DNA of 17,012 bases from Clostridiales bacterium (GCA_021204765.1 JAJPYU010000229.1:1-17012), one strand, 5' to 3'. Positions 1 to 7,660 are shown, counted from the stretch's first letter. The notes: generated by a model from the letters alone, not told the origin. A program made the numbers and translations.

Positions 1-1175
1 AGTGCGGGCCTTCCACCGGGAAAAAGGTGGCAGTCATAGGAAGCGGTCCCAGCGGACTTACAGCGGCATATTTCCTGCAGCTGATGGGGCACCAGTGCAC
101 GGTTTTCGAGGAGAAAAAGCAGCTGGGCGGCATGCTCCGCTACGGTATTCCCAATTATCGTTTCCCCAGGGAGAGGCTTCAGCAGGATATTGACGCAATC
201 CTTTCCACGGGAATTGAAGTGAAGACTGAGACAACTATCGGCACGAAAGAGATGGAGCAGCTTCGCAGCGATTATGACGCGGTTTATATAGCCATCGGTG
301 CCCATACTGACAAAAAGCTTCGCATAGAGGGTGAGGACAGCGGTAACGTTATCTCGGCCGTGAAGATGCTGAGGGCTATCGGAGACAATGATTATCCTGA
401 TTACAGCGGAAAGGATATTATCGTAGTCGGCGGCGGCAATGTGGCCATGGACTGCGCCAGGACGGCGATCCGCTGTAAAGCTAAATCCGTTAAAGTGGTA
501 TACAGGAGACGGCAGGAAGATATGACAGCTCTCCCTGCGGAGATCGAGAGTGCCATGGCTGAGGGCGTTGAGATGGTCACTTTAAATGCTCCCATGCATA
601 TTGAGGCCGATGCTGACGGGAATGCCTGTGCACTCTGGGTACAGCCTCAGGTCATCGGAGAGGTGAAGGGCGGCCGTCCTGCACCGAAAAACGCCCACAA
701 ACCTGAGGAACGCATGGCCTGTGACATCATCCTTGTAGCTATAGGACAGGATATAGTATCCGGACCTTTTGCCGAGTACGGTATCCCGGTCAATCGCGGC
801 AGGATCGTGGCGGACAGCACCGGTTCCGTTGCCGTGGACGGGATTTTTGCCGGCGGCGAGTGTGTGAAGGGATCAGCTACCGTGATACGTGCCATTGAGG
901 GCGGAAAAGTGGCTGCGGCAAATATCGATGAATATCTGGGCTATCATCATCCAGTTACCTGTGATGTGGATATACCGGAGCCGCTGCTCAATGACAAGGT
1001 GGCCAGCGGACGGATCAATATCCGTGAGAAAGAGGCCTGTGACCGAAAGACGAACTTTGAAGGTGTGGAGCTTCCCATGAGCGAGGAGGAAGCGATGCGT
1101 GAGGCGAGCCGCTGCCTGCGGTGCGACCGTCACGGCTGCAGTGTTCTGAGAGGAGGTCGTCAGGAGATATGGTGA
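1..1175 (+). CDS. GltD-like NAD(P)/FAD oxidoreductase subunit, 5' end outside the window
   Basis: Partial gene: the frame is open from base 3 and reads CGPSTGKKVAVIGSGPSG, so the GTG at 27 is internal and the true start lies upstream. The visible 390 residues form the two-dinucleotide-domain fold of the glutamate synthase small-subunit family. There is an FAD site (VAVIGSGPSGLTAA), the family block GGMLRYGIPNYRFPRE, a second nucleotide site (GGGNVAMDCARTA, about bases 427-470) and the FAD-closing segment IFAGGECVKGSATVIRAIEGG. The C-terminus ends in CLRCDRHGC, a short Cys cluster that could bind Fe-S. The stop overlaps the start of the hydrogenase gene (ATGGTGA), so the two are probably translationally coupled. 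By family and context it likely passes electrons between NAD(P)H and the hydrogenase or ferredoxin. It may be the C-terminal part of a longer NuoF/GltD-type fusion, but the window cannot show this. Confidence 0.85.
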   Translation, partial: CGPSTGKKVAVIGSGPSGLTAAYFLQLMGHQCTVFEEKKQLGGMLRYGIPNYRFPRERLQQDIDAILSTGIEVKTETTIGTKEMEQLRSDYDAVYIAIGAHTDKKLRIEGEDSGNVISAVKMLRAIGDNDYPDYSGKDIIVVGGGNVAMDCARTAIRCKAKSVKVVYRRRQEDMTALPAEIESAMAEGVEMVTLNAPMHIEADADGNACALWVQPQVIGEVKGGRPAPKNAHKPEERMACDIILVAIGQDIVSGPFAEYGIPVNRGRIVADSTGSVAVDGIFAGGECVKGSATVIRAIEGGKVAAANIDEYLGYHHPVTCDVDIPEPLLNDKVASGRINIREKEACDRKTNFEGVELPMSEEEAMREASRCLRCDRHGCSVLRGGRQEIW

Positions 1176-2902
1176 ATCTTAAGATAAATAATAAAAATGT
1201 TCAGGTGCCGGAGGGTACCACCATTCTGGAAGCCGCGGCACGCGTCGGCATCAAAATCCCGACTCTCTGCTTTTTAAAGGATATCAATGAGATCGGGGCC
1301 TGCCGGATATGCTCAGTGGAACTTAAAGGTAAAGACACGCTGGTGGCAGCCTGCAATACCAAAGTCGAGGAGGGGATGGAGGTCATCACCAACAGCGGGA
1401 AAGTGCAGCATGCCAGGAGGATGAACCTGCAGTTTATCCTCTCAAAGCACAATACCAACTGTACTGCCTGTGTGCGCAGCGGAAACTGCACTCTCCAGGA
1501 ACTGTGCAACACCTTTAATATCAACAGACTGCCGTTTAAGCGTGACTTTGAAGTGAAGGAGTGGAACAGGGAATTTCCTCTTATCCGCAATTACGGAAAA
1601 TGTGTCAAGTGCATGCGCTGCGTCCAGATCTGTGAGAAAGTTCAGACCCTGGGTGTCTGGGATCTGGTAAATACCGGAAAGCGGACCAGTGTGGATGTGG
1701 CTGAAAACAGGAAGATCACTGATGTCGACTGTGCTGTCTGCGGACAGTGCGTCACCCACTGCCCGGTGGGAGCGCTTCACGAGAGGGATGAATGCGAGAA
1801 GCTGATGGATGCTGTCCACGATCCGAATAAGATCGTGGTGGTGCAGATTGCTCCCGCTGTCCGTTCTGCCTGGGGCGAGGGTCTCGGACTCCCACGGAAT
1901 ATGGCTACGGAGAAACGTATGGCCGCGGCTGTGAGGGCTCTCGGCGTAGACTATGTCTTTGACACAAACTTCTCTGCCGACCTGACAATAATGGAGGAAG
2001 GCAGCGAATTCATAGAGCGGATGCGGCATCCCGATAATTATCAGTGGCCCATGTATACTTCCTGTTGCCCCGGCTGGGTGAGGTTTGTGAAATCCCAGTA
2101 TCCGGAGCTGACTCCGAACCTTTCTACCGCAAAATCCCCGCAGCAGATGTTCGGGGCGGTTGCGAAATCCTACTATGCGCAGCTGCTGGATGTTGATCCT
2201 TCGCGGATCTTCTGTGCATCCATCATGCCCTGCATGGCTAAGAAGAAAGAGCGTGAGATCCCGGTGATGAACGATGCCGGAGCCGGACCGGACGTGGATC
2301 TGGCCCTGACTACCAGAGAACTGGATCGTGTTATCAAGGCAGAGCTTATTAATCCGTTCCTTCTTCCCGAGGAAGAGTTTGATATGCCTCTCGGAGTAGG
2401 TTCCGGAGCGGGCGTTATCTTCGGAGCAACAGGCGGTGTCATGGAGGCGGCGCTGCGTACCGCATACTATGTACTTGAGGGACACAATCCTGACCCAGAT
2501 GCTTTCTCCGTGGTTCGCGGCATGGATGGCATAAAGGAAGCTGAGGTGGAGATTGCCGGCATCAGGGTGAAAGCGGCGGTGGCCAGCGGCCTGGGCAATG
2601 CCAGAAAGGTCATTGAGGCTGTGAAAGCCGGCAAGGCGGATTACCACTTTGTGGAGATCATGGCCTGCCCCGGCGGCTGTGCAGGAGGTGGCGGACAGCC
2701 CATCCTGGACGGTGTGGAGATGGCTGATGTCCGCGGCGAGCAGCTCTACGCTTTAGACCGCAGCAATGCAATCAGGTTCTCCCATGAGAATCCTTCAGTG
2801 ATAAAGGCTTATGAGGATTATTTTGAAAAACCTCTGTCCCACAAGTCGCATGAGCTGCTACACACAGACCATGATGCCTGGAAGATGCCAAATAAGGCAT
2901 GA
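1169..2902 (+). CDS. [FeFe]-hydrogenase, group A, NAD(P)-linked type
   Basis: A 577-residue cytoplasmic enzyme that reversibly reduces protons to H2. From the N-terminus it carries a [2Fe-2S] domain (Cys34, 45, 48, 62), a His-Cys [4Fe-4S] site (His94, Cys98, 101, 107), and a two-cluster ferredoxin domain (CVKCMRCVQIC at 145-155, CAVCGQCVTHC at 188-198). The H-cluster domain has all three signatures: TSCCPGW (297-303), MPCMAKKKE (353-361) and EIMACPGGCAGGGGQP (496-511). All expected cluster ligands are present, so it should be active. I chose ATG 1169 (MVNLKINN) over the upstream TTG at 1121 because the [2Fe-2S] fold starts there and AGGAGGT lies at 1151-1157, although that spacing (11 nt) is long. 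The 7-nt overlap with the preceding flavoprotein, and the NuoG-like N-terminus, suggest a multi-subunit, possibly electron-bifurcating, NAD(P)H/ferredoxin hydrogenase. Bifurcation itself is inference. Confidence 0.95.
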   Translation: MVNLKINNKNVQVPEGTTILEAAARVGIKIPTLCFLKDINEIGACRICSVELKGKDTLVAACNTKVEEGMEVITNSGKVQHARRMNLQFILSKHNTNCTACVRSGNCTLQELCNTFNINRLPFKRDFEVKEWNREFPLIRNYGKCVKCMRCVQICEKVQTLGVWDLVNTGKRTSVDVAENRKITDVDCAVCGQCVTHCPVGALHERDECEKLMDAVHDPNKIVVVQIAPAVRSAWGEGLGLPRNMATEKRMAAAVRALGVDYVFDTNFSADLTIMEEGSEFIERMRHPDNYQWPMYTSCCPGWVRFVKSQYPELTPNLSTAKSPQQMFGAVAKSYYAQLLDVDPSRIFCASIMPCMAKKKEREIPVMNDAGAGPDVDLALTTRELDRVIKAELINPFLLPEEEFDMPLGVGSGAGVIFGATGGVMEAALRTAYYVLEGHNPDPDAFSVVRGMDGIKEAEVEIAGIRVKAAVASGLGNARKVIEAVKAGKADYHFVEIMACPGGCAGGGGQPILDGVEMADVRGEQLYALDRSNAIRFSHENPSVIKAYEDYFEKPLSHKSHELLHTDHDAWKMPNKA

Positions 2903-2927
2903 CATTTAAAAATTTAGTTATAAAACG

Positions 2928-2988
2928 GCACCTGCATGTAAGACCTCCCGAGGTGATGCGGGTGCTGTTTTTATGGTTGTTTTTTTAT
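2928..2988 (+). terminator. Intrinsic terminator after the hydrogenase gene
   Basis: GCACCTGCAT (2928-2937) pairs with ATGCGGGTGC (2956-2965) with one G-U wobble. A second stem, ACCT/AGGT (2943-2946 with 2951-2954), sits inside it. A T-rich run follows (TGTTTTTATGGTTGTTTTTTT). It lies 26 nt after the hydrogenase stop and should end the hydrogenase unit. Confidence 0.8.
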
Positions 2989-3005
2989 ATTTTAAATATT
3001 ATACT
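2977..3005 (+). promoter_or_regulatory. Candidate sigma-A promoter for the flavoprotein/cmk/ispH/S1 unit
   Basis: TTGTTT (2977-2982), a 17-bp spacer and TATACT (3000-3005), placed just after the hydrogenase terminator and 35 bp before the chosen flavoprotein start. The -35 box overlaps the terminator T-tract. Two mismatches to consensus in the -35 and one in the -10 make it plausible rather than certain. Confidence 0.5.
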
Positions 3006-3039
3006 GTTGGAAAGATATTACATCAGGAGATATAAACCG

Positions 3040-4347
3040 ATGAGTAAAGTGGCAGTTATAGGAGGGGGAGCCGCGGGGATGATGGCAGCCTACGCCGCGG
3101 GGAAGGCCGGGCATGAAGTCACCCTCTTTGATCATAATGAGAAGATCGGGAAGAAGCTCTACATTACAGGCAAGGGACGGTGCAACCTGACCAATGCCTG
3201 TGAGCGGGAGGAGCTTTTTTCACATTTCTCAAGAAATGATAAATTCCTCTACAGCGCCGTCAGCCAATTTGATAATCAGGCGGTCATGGACTTTTTTAAG
3301 AAGCAGGGACTGCGGCTCAAGACTGAGAGAGGCGAGAGAGTATTTCCCGTCTCGGATCACTCTTCGGATGTCATAAAGACACTGGATAAAGCCCTGGCCA
3401 GCGTTGGGGTGAAAGTGAAGCTGAACACCCTGGTCGCAGGTATACAGATTGAGGGCGGGAGAGTCTCAGGTGTAGCTTACACTTCTTCCAATGCTTCAAT
3501 AAAATCAATTGGGTCAGCAGATGCAGGTAAATCAGATAAAAGCATTACCCGCGTAGAGAATAATCTTCACATATTTAATTGTGACGCTGTGATCATAGCC
3601 ACCGGCGGCAGGTCATATCCCTCCACCGGCTCTGACGGAAGCGGATATGATCTGGTAAAAAAGCTGGGACATACAGTCACAGAGCTGCGCCCCTCACTGG
3701 TGGGCTTTAACACGGCGGAGAGCTATATCCCGGAGATGCAGGGGCTCTCCCTCAAGAATATTAATTTCACTGTGAAGGACGGCCGCAGGAAGATATACTC
3801 CGAGTTCGGAGAGCTTCTCTTTACCCACAAGGGTATCAGCGGCCCGGTGGTTATCTCCGCCAGCAGCCTGATCCCGGACGAATGCTTTAGGAAAAAGCTC
3901 AGCTTTGAGATAGACTTAAAGCCTGCCATGGAGGATGCCGTCGTGGATATCCGCATTCAGAATGACCTGCTGGAGAACAGCAACCGGGCATTTAGGAATT
4001 CCCTGGGAAAGCTGCTTCCCTCGACAATGATACCTGTAATGGTAAAGCTCTCCGGAATAGACCCGGAAAAGAGATCCAACAGTGTCACAAAAAAGGAGAG
4101 GAAGCATCTGGTGGAGCTTTTTAAGCACTTCCCCGGCACCATCACGGGCCTGGGAGGCTGGGATGAGGCCATCATCACCCGGGGAGGCGTGGACGTGAAA
4201 GAAGTCGACCCGTCCACCATGGAGTCGAAGCTGGTAAAAGGGTTGTTCATCTGCGGCGAGATGCTGGACGTGGACGCACTGACAGGCGGCTTTAATCTCC
4301 AGATAGCCTGGTCCACGGGGCACCTTGCAGGGTCTTCAGTAGTTTGA
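3040..4347 (+). CDS. NAD(P)/FAD-dependent oxidoreductase, HI0933/BaiN family
   Basis: A 435-residue flavoprotein of the family often annotated as aminoacetone-oxidase-like or HI0933-like. Clostridium scindens BaiN belongs to it, but the substrate here is unknown. Diagnostic blocks are the FAD-binding loop VIGGGAAG (6-13), GKKLYITGKGRCNLTN (37-52), ATGGRSYPSTGS (187-198), FTHKGISGP (261-269) and GEMLDVDALTGGFNLQ (406-421). I chose ATG 3040 because AGGAGA lies at 3025-3030 and the FAD fold starts at residue 3. The in-frame ATG at 2899 would add 47 residues that run through a terminator and promoter. Residues about 148-176 (SSNASIKSIG...ENNLHIF) look like a polar insertion in the usually short strand-turn before ATGG, and their DNA is more AT-rich than the flanks. 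The gene precedes cmk across 358 nt of repeat DNA. This neighbour order is familiar from Clostridia. Confidence 0.87.
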   Translation: MSKVAVIGGGAAGMMAAYAAGKAGHEVTLFDHNEKIGKKLYITGKGRCNLTNACEREELFSHFSRNDKFLYSAVSQFDNQAVMDFFKKQGLRLKTERGERVFPVSDHSSDVIKTLDKALASVGVKVKLNTLVAGIQIEGGRVSGVAYTSSNASIKSIGSADAGKSDKSITRVENNLHIFNCDAVIIATGGRSYPSTGSDGSGYDLVKKLGHTVTELRPSLVGFNTAESYIPEMQGLSLKNINFTVKDGRRKIYSEFGELLFTHKGISGPVVISASSLIPDECFRKKLSFEIDLKPAMEDAVVDIRIQNDLLENSNRAFRNSLGKLLPSTMIPVMVKLSGIDPEKRSNSVTKKERKHLVELFKHFPGTITGLGGWDEAIITRGGVDVKEVDPSTMESKLVKGLFICGEMLDVDALTGGFNLQIAWSTGHLAGSSVV

Positions 4348-4705
4348 TTAACTAGTATATAAGGCGCTCACGTGAAAATGAGTCCGTTTCCGGGCACGCA
4401 GCTAACGCATACGCTCTCACTAAGCTCGCTTCGCTTGCTAAGTGTTCGCAGCATCTCGCTAATGTCGGACTCGCAGCGGTACATAAGCGACCATCGCGTG
4501 ACTTCGTCACTTGATGACCGGATATTCGCCAAATGGGCTCGTGCAAGCACGACCCATCCGGCTCATTATCTACGCAAAATGCGGTCGCTAAGTACCGGCG
4601 GCCTCCTATTACCCGGAATACGAACTATTTCTCACGCTCGCGCTGCTAACGCTGCTGTAAAAGTAGTTAGTGAATAAAACATAGATTTAAGAAAGGAACT
4701 GGAGT
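4348..4705. repeat. Hairpin-rich non-coding intergenic region between the flavoprotein gene and cmk
   Basis: No gene is supported in this 358-nt gap. It is built of self-complementary pieces. GAGTCCG (4380-4386) pairs with CGGACTC (4466-4472) and encloses module A (4401-4459, listed separately). GTGAC-ttc-GTCAC lies at 4498-4510. CCGGAT (4518-4523) pairs with ATCCGG (4556-4561), and inside it CGTGC-aa-GCACG lies at 4540-4551. A degenerate relative of module B (AGTACCGGCGGCCT) starts near 4591. A 101-codon open frame spans 4372-4677, but its Ser/Arg/Leu-rich composition follows the hairpins and it has no convincing ribosome site. I see no good promoter for cmk, so cmk may depend on read-through from the flavoprotein promoter. 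Confidence 0.7.
4401..4459. repeat. Dispersed repeat module A, copy 1
   Basis: These 59 nt align with 14171-14230 with one gap and about seven substitutions. They share GCTAACGCATAC, CTCTCACTAA, TAAGTGTTCG and AGCATCTCGC. In both places the module is enclosed by a pair of short inverted arms of different sequence (GAGTCCG/CGGACTC here). A short internal pairing, CACT with AGTG, is kept in both copies. Confidence 0.8.
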
Positions 4706-5365
4706 ATGAGTTATAATATAGCAATAGATGGCCCTGCAGGGGCGGGGAAGAGTACAATAGCTAAGGAATTGGCAAGGAAGCTTGGCTTTCTCTATGTGGA
4801 CACCGGTGCTATGTACCGCGCTATGGCCTGTTATTGCCTGAGACAGGGCATCGATACCGCAGATGAGGCGGCTGTCTCGGCTGCCTGTCCGGACATAAAT
4901 GTCACCCTGGCCTATGAGGATGGCAGCCAGAAGGTCTACTTAAATGGAGAGGATGTCTCAACTGTCATACGCCAGGAGCAGGTCGGCAACGCCGCCTCCG
5001 TGGTCAGTACCTACGCCGCAGTCCGGGTCCACCTCCTGGACCTCCAGCGCGACCTGGCCGTGAAAAACGACGTCATCATGGATGGGCGCGATATCGGGAC
5101 CTGCGTCCTCCCCAACGCAGACCTGAAGATCTACCTGACAGCATCCGCCCATACCCGCGCCCAGCGCCGCTACAAGGAATTGACCGAGAAGGGCCAGATC
5201 TGTGACCTCTCCGATATAGAAAAAGACATTGAAGAGCGCGACTACCGCGACATGCATAGAGAGATAGCACCTCTCAAAGTCGCAGAGGACGCCGTAACTG
5301 TAGATTCATCATATATGAATATCACAGAGGTAGTGGAATCAATCCTGGAGCTGGTAAAGAATTAA
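4706..5365 (+). CDS. cmk: Cytidylate kinase ((d)CMP kinase)
   Basis: A 219-residue cytosolic enzyme that phosphorylates CMP and dCMP with ATP for nucleic acid precursor supply. Visible motifs are the P-loop GPAGAGKST (9-17), the substrate-side block DTGAMYRAM (32-40), DGRDIGT (126-132) and the lid-region arginines around ASAHTRAQRR (147-156). The length fits bacterial Cmk. The ATG at 4706 follows AAAGGA (4692-4697) at 8 nt. It lies 135 nt before ispH, with a palindromic repeat in between. The cmk-ispH-S1 order is common in Clostridia. Bases about 4990-5230 are markedly richer in C-ending codons than the two ends of the gene. Confidence 0.95.
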   Translation: MSYNIAIDGPAGAGKSTIAKELARKLGFLYVDTGAMYRAMACYCLRQGIDTADEAAVSAACPDINVTLAYEDGSQKVYLNGEDVSTVIRQEQVGNAASVVSTYAAVRVHLLDLQRDLAVKNDVIMDGRDIGTCVLPNADLKIYLTASAHTRAQRRYKELTEKGQICDLSDIEKDIEERDYRDMHREIAPLKVAEDAVTVDSSYMNITEVVESILELVKN

Positions 5366-5385
5366 ACTTTAGTGAAGACCTCGGC

Positions 5386-5466
5386 GGTGTATGTGTTAAA
5401 TAAGCTTGCTTTCACAAATCATTCGGCTGATTTGTGAAGACCACTAGCTTATCTTACACATACACC
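5386..5466. repeat. Palindromic intergenic element, copy 1 (between cmk and ispH)
   Basis: An 81-nt nested inverted repeat. The outer arms GGTGTATGTGT (5386-5396) and ACACATACACC (5456-5466) match perfectly, as do the middle arms ATAAGCT (5400-5406) with AGCTTAT (5446-5452) and the inner arms TTCACAAATCA (5411-5421) with TGATTTGTGAA (5428-5438), around a 6-nt loop. No T-run follows it on the plus strand, so it is not a typical terminator. The whole design recurs at 13119-13198. Confidence 0.85.
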
Positions 5467-5500
5467 TCACGTATGTAAATATAAAGAAAGAACTAAACCT

Positions 5501-6376
5501 ATGATAGTAGAGTTAGCAGATAAAGCAGGATTCTGTTTTGGAGTTAATCGAGCAGTAGACACAGTTTATAAAGAGGTTGATTCAGGTAATGTCTACACTT
5601 ACGGCCCAATAATTCATAATGCTCAGGTGATCAGTGATCTTGAACAGAAAGGAGCCCATGTAGTGGACTCCTTAGAGGAAGCACAGGATTTGGCAGCCGG
5701 AGATACGATCATCCTGCGCTCTCATGGCGTCACCCGCGCAGAGCATGATGCTCTAGCGGCTGCAGGCCTGCATATAGTCGATGCCACCTGCCCCTTTGTG
5801 AGCAAGATCCACACTATCGTAGACGACTACTCCCGCCGCGGCTATTTTATCATTATCATCGGCAATCCTTACCACCCGGAGGTCCGCGGCGTGATTGGCT
5901 GGGCCGATGCCGCCCATTGCGCAGTCATTTCCAATGCGGATGAGGCCGCTTCTCTCAAGGTCACTCCCGGGGATAAGCTCTGCATAGTGGCCCAGACCAC
6001 ATTTAATCATAAAAAATTTAAAGAATTAGTTGAAATTATAGAGAAAAAAGAGTATATTGAAGACGGTACGGTTGGGTGGAAAGACATCTGTATCCACAAT
6101 ACCATCTGTTCTGCCACCAGGGAGAGGCAGGACGCAGCTGAGGAGCTTTCACGGCGGGTTGATGCCATGATAGTCATCGGCGGAGCGGACAGTTCCAATA
6201 CGCGAAAGCTGTACGAGATCTGTTCGATGAGTTGTAAAGATACTTACTTTATTCAGACGCCAGAGGACTTGACAGAGACAGACTTTTCCCGTTTTGATCA
6301 TGTAGGTATTACAGCTGGGGCATCCACCCCGCACTATATTATTGAGGAGGTTCAAAAGTATGTCCGAAAACTTTGA
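5501..6376 (+). CDS. ispH: 4-hydroxy-3-methylbut-2-enyl diphosphate reductase
   Basis: A 291-residue iron-sulfur enzyme that makes IPP and DMAPP in the last step of the MEP isoprenoid pathway. The three conserved cluster cysteines are visible: Cys12 (GFCFGV), Cys97 (DATCPFV) and Cys203 (ICSATRERQ). His40, His75 (RSHGV), His125 and the acid Glu127 (YHPEV) fit the active site, and GITAGASTP (269-277) is the conserved C-terminal substrate loop. The length is normal for a stand-alone bacterial IspH. The start lies after a modest AAAGAAAG. The last codons, CTT TGA, overlap the S1 gene by 17 nt in a different frame. In many Clostridia the two proteins are one fused chain, which makes this junction notable (see findings). 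Confidence 0.96.
   Translation: MIVELADKAGFCFGVNRAVDTVYKEVDSGNVYTYGPIIHNAQVISDLEQKGAHVVDSLEEAQDLAAGDTIILRSHGVTRAEHDALAAAGLHIVDATCPFVSKIHTIVDDYSRRGYFIIIIGNPYHPEVRGVIGWADAAHCAVISNADEAASLKVTPGDKLCIVAQTTFNHKKFKELVEIIEKKEYIEDGTVGWKDICIHNTICSATRERQDAAEELSRRVDAMIVIGGADSSNTRKLYEICSMSCKDTYFIQTPEDLTETDFSRFDHVGITAGASTPHYIIEEVQKYVRKL
6344..6350 (+). promoter_or_regulatory. Strong ribosome binding site inside ispH, for the S1 gene
   Basis: GAGGAGG lies 9 nt before ATG 6360. It decides the S1 start: the alternative TTG at 6342 would place this site inside the coding region. It shows that S1 can be translated independently although it begins within ispH. Confidence 0.85.
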
Positions 6377-7469
6377 ACAGATGTTGGATGAGTATTCCAA
6401 AACAATCAGAAATGGGGAGGTAGTCGAAGGCACGGTACTTGATGTGAAACCGGACGAGATCGTCCTGAACATAGGCTATAAAGCAGACGGCATTATCACA
6501 CGCAACGAATATACCAACGATGCCAGTGTCGACCTGACTGAGGTCGTCCACCCCGGAGACAAGATGGAGGCGAAAGTCCTTAAGGTAAATGACGGTGAGG
6601 GCCAGGTGGCTCTGACACATAAGCGGCTTGCTTCCGAGAGAGTCAGCGAGAGGCTGAGAGAGGCTTATGAGAATGGCGAGACACTGACAGGCCCTGTGAC
6701 CCAGGTGCTGGATGGTGGATTAAGTGTAGTGCTGGATGACACACGCATCTTCATCCCTGCCAGCCTGGTATCCGACACTTACGAGAGGGATCTCTCAAAG
6801 TATAAGGATCAGGAGATCCAGTTCGTTCTCACAGAGTTTAATCCCCGCCGCCGCAGGATCATCGGCAACAGGAAGATGCTTCTCGTGGCCGAGAAAGAGA
6901 GGAAGCAGGCAGAGCTGCTGGCCAGGATCCATGTGGGCGATGTCATCGAGGGCACAGTGAAGAATATCACTGATTTCGGTGCTTTCATAGATCTGGGTGG
7001 AGCCGATGGTCTGCTGCACATCTCTGAGATGTCCTGGGGACGTGTGGACAATCCCCGCCGTATCTATAAAGTAGGCCAGACAGTTCGCGTGTTTATAAAG
7101 GATATCCGCGACACGAAGATCGCCCTTTCCGTGAAGTTCCCGGAGGAGAATCCCTGGAACAGCGCAAATGATAAGTATGCTCCCGGCAGCATTGTTACCG
7201 GCAGAGTCGCACGCATGACTGATTTCGGAGCTTTTGTGGAGCTGGCACCCGGAGTGGATGCACTGCTGCATGTATCCCAGATTTCCAGAGAACATGTGGA
7301 CAAGCCCTCCGATATATTGAAGATCGGTCAGGAGATCGAGGCGAAGATCGTAGACTTCAATCCCGATGATCACAAGATCAGCCTGAGCATGAAAGCCATC
7401 GCATCGGCATCCGCACCGAGGGCGCAGCACGAGGAAGAAGCCAGGACAGTGTATTCCGACGAAGAGTAA
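6360..7469 (+). CDS. rpsA: S1-domain RNA-binding protein, ribosomal protein S1 homologue
   Basis: A 369-residue protein with four S1 (OB-fold) domains at about residues 19-90, 106-175, 191-260 and 275-345. The last two have the classic pattern TDFGAFIDLG...GLLHISE and TDFGAFVELA...ALLHVSQ. The first two are more divergent, as usual for N-terminal S1 domains. Four domains rather than the six of proteobacterial S1 is typical of Firmicutes. The role is mRNA binding at the ribosome, though in this phylum it may be less essential than in Escherichia coli. The acidic tail (EEEARTVYSDEE) is unstructured-looking. The gene begins 17 nt inside ispH and is the last of the unit, with a terminator 23 nt after its stop. 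Confidence 0.92.
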   Translation: MSENFEQMLDEYSKTIRNGEVVEGTVLDVKPDEIVLNIGYKADGIITRNEYTNDASVDLTEVVHPGDKMEAKVLKVNDGEGQVALTHKRLASERVSERLREAYENGETLTGPVTQVLDGGLSVVLDDTRIFIPASLVSDTYERDLSKYKDQEIQFVLTEFNPRRRRIIGNRKMLLVAEKERKQAELLARIHVGDVIEGTVKNITDFGAFIDLGGADGLLHISEMSWGRVDNPRRIYKVGQTVRVFIKDIRDTKIALSVKFPEENPWNSANDKYAPGSIVTGRVARMTDFGAFVELAPGVDALLHVSQISREHVDKPSDILKIGQEIEAKIVDFNPDDHKISLSMKAIASASAPRAQHEEEARTVYSDEE

Positions 7470-7491
7470 ATTAATTTTTAAAAATGTTTTA

Positions 7492-7535
7492 AGGGACGGG
7501 CTGCCGCTCGTCCCTATAATTTTATATGTTTTTTT
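7492..7535 (+). terminator. Intrinsic terminator after the S1 gene
   Basis: AGGGACG (7492-7498) pairs perfectly with CGTCCCT (7509-7515), GC pairs continue into the loop, and a T-rich tail ending in TTTTTTT follows. It ends the flavoprotein/cmk/ispH/S1 unit. Confidence 0.9.
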
Positions 7536-7604
7536 ATTGTTCCCGCTTAACAATCTAAATAAAAATAAATTAAATTTCGCATAAAACTTCGTAAAATAGG
7601 AAAG

Positions 7605-7660
7605 TTGTTTTTTTTAAGGGATGGTGTTATTATAATCATTTGAAATTGATAATATTATCA
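7605..7660 (+). promoter_or_regulatory. Candidate lepA promoter and overlapping 14-bp palindrome
   Basis: A perfect -10 (TATAAT, 7631-7636) is preceded by weak -35 options: TTGTTT at 7605-7610 with an over-long 20-bp spacer, or a T-run at 17 bp. The perfect palindrome TGATAATATTATCA (7647-7660) falls about where transcription would start, between the -10 and the lepA ribosome site. That is a suitable operator position, but AT-rich palindromes also arise by chance and no regulator can be named. Confidence 0.45.

Noticed and set aside
1442..2647. A 401-codon open frame on the minus strand
   Set aside because: It lies wholly antisense to the hydrogenase, whose every motif is intact. Its His/Arg/Ser-rich product has no recognisable domain. 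It is a shadow of codon bias.
2899..3039. In-frame 47-residue extension of the flavoprotein from ATG 2899, which overlaps the hydrogenase stop as ATGA
   Set aside because: The extension would be coded by a terminator hairpin and a promoter. The FAD fold begins at ATG 3040, which has its own ribosome site.
4372..4677. A 101-codon open frame between the flavoprotein gene and cmk, and two minus-strand frames over it
   Set aside because: The sequence is hairpins and a dispersed repeat. Composition is low in acidic residues and rich in Ser/Arg/Leu, no ribosome site is clear, and the same repeat at 14171 does not keep the frame open in the same way.
4348..4680. CRISPR array or insertion sequence in the repeat-rich gaps
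   Set aside because: There are no regularly spaced direct repeats with unique spacers, no cas genes and no transposase. The repetition is inverted and modular.
5386..5466. Intrinsic terminator between cmk and ispH
   Set aside because: The hairpin is strong but no T-run follows on the plus strand, and the genes appear to be one unit. I list it as a palindromic element instead.
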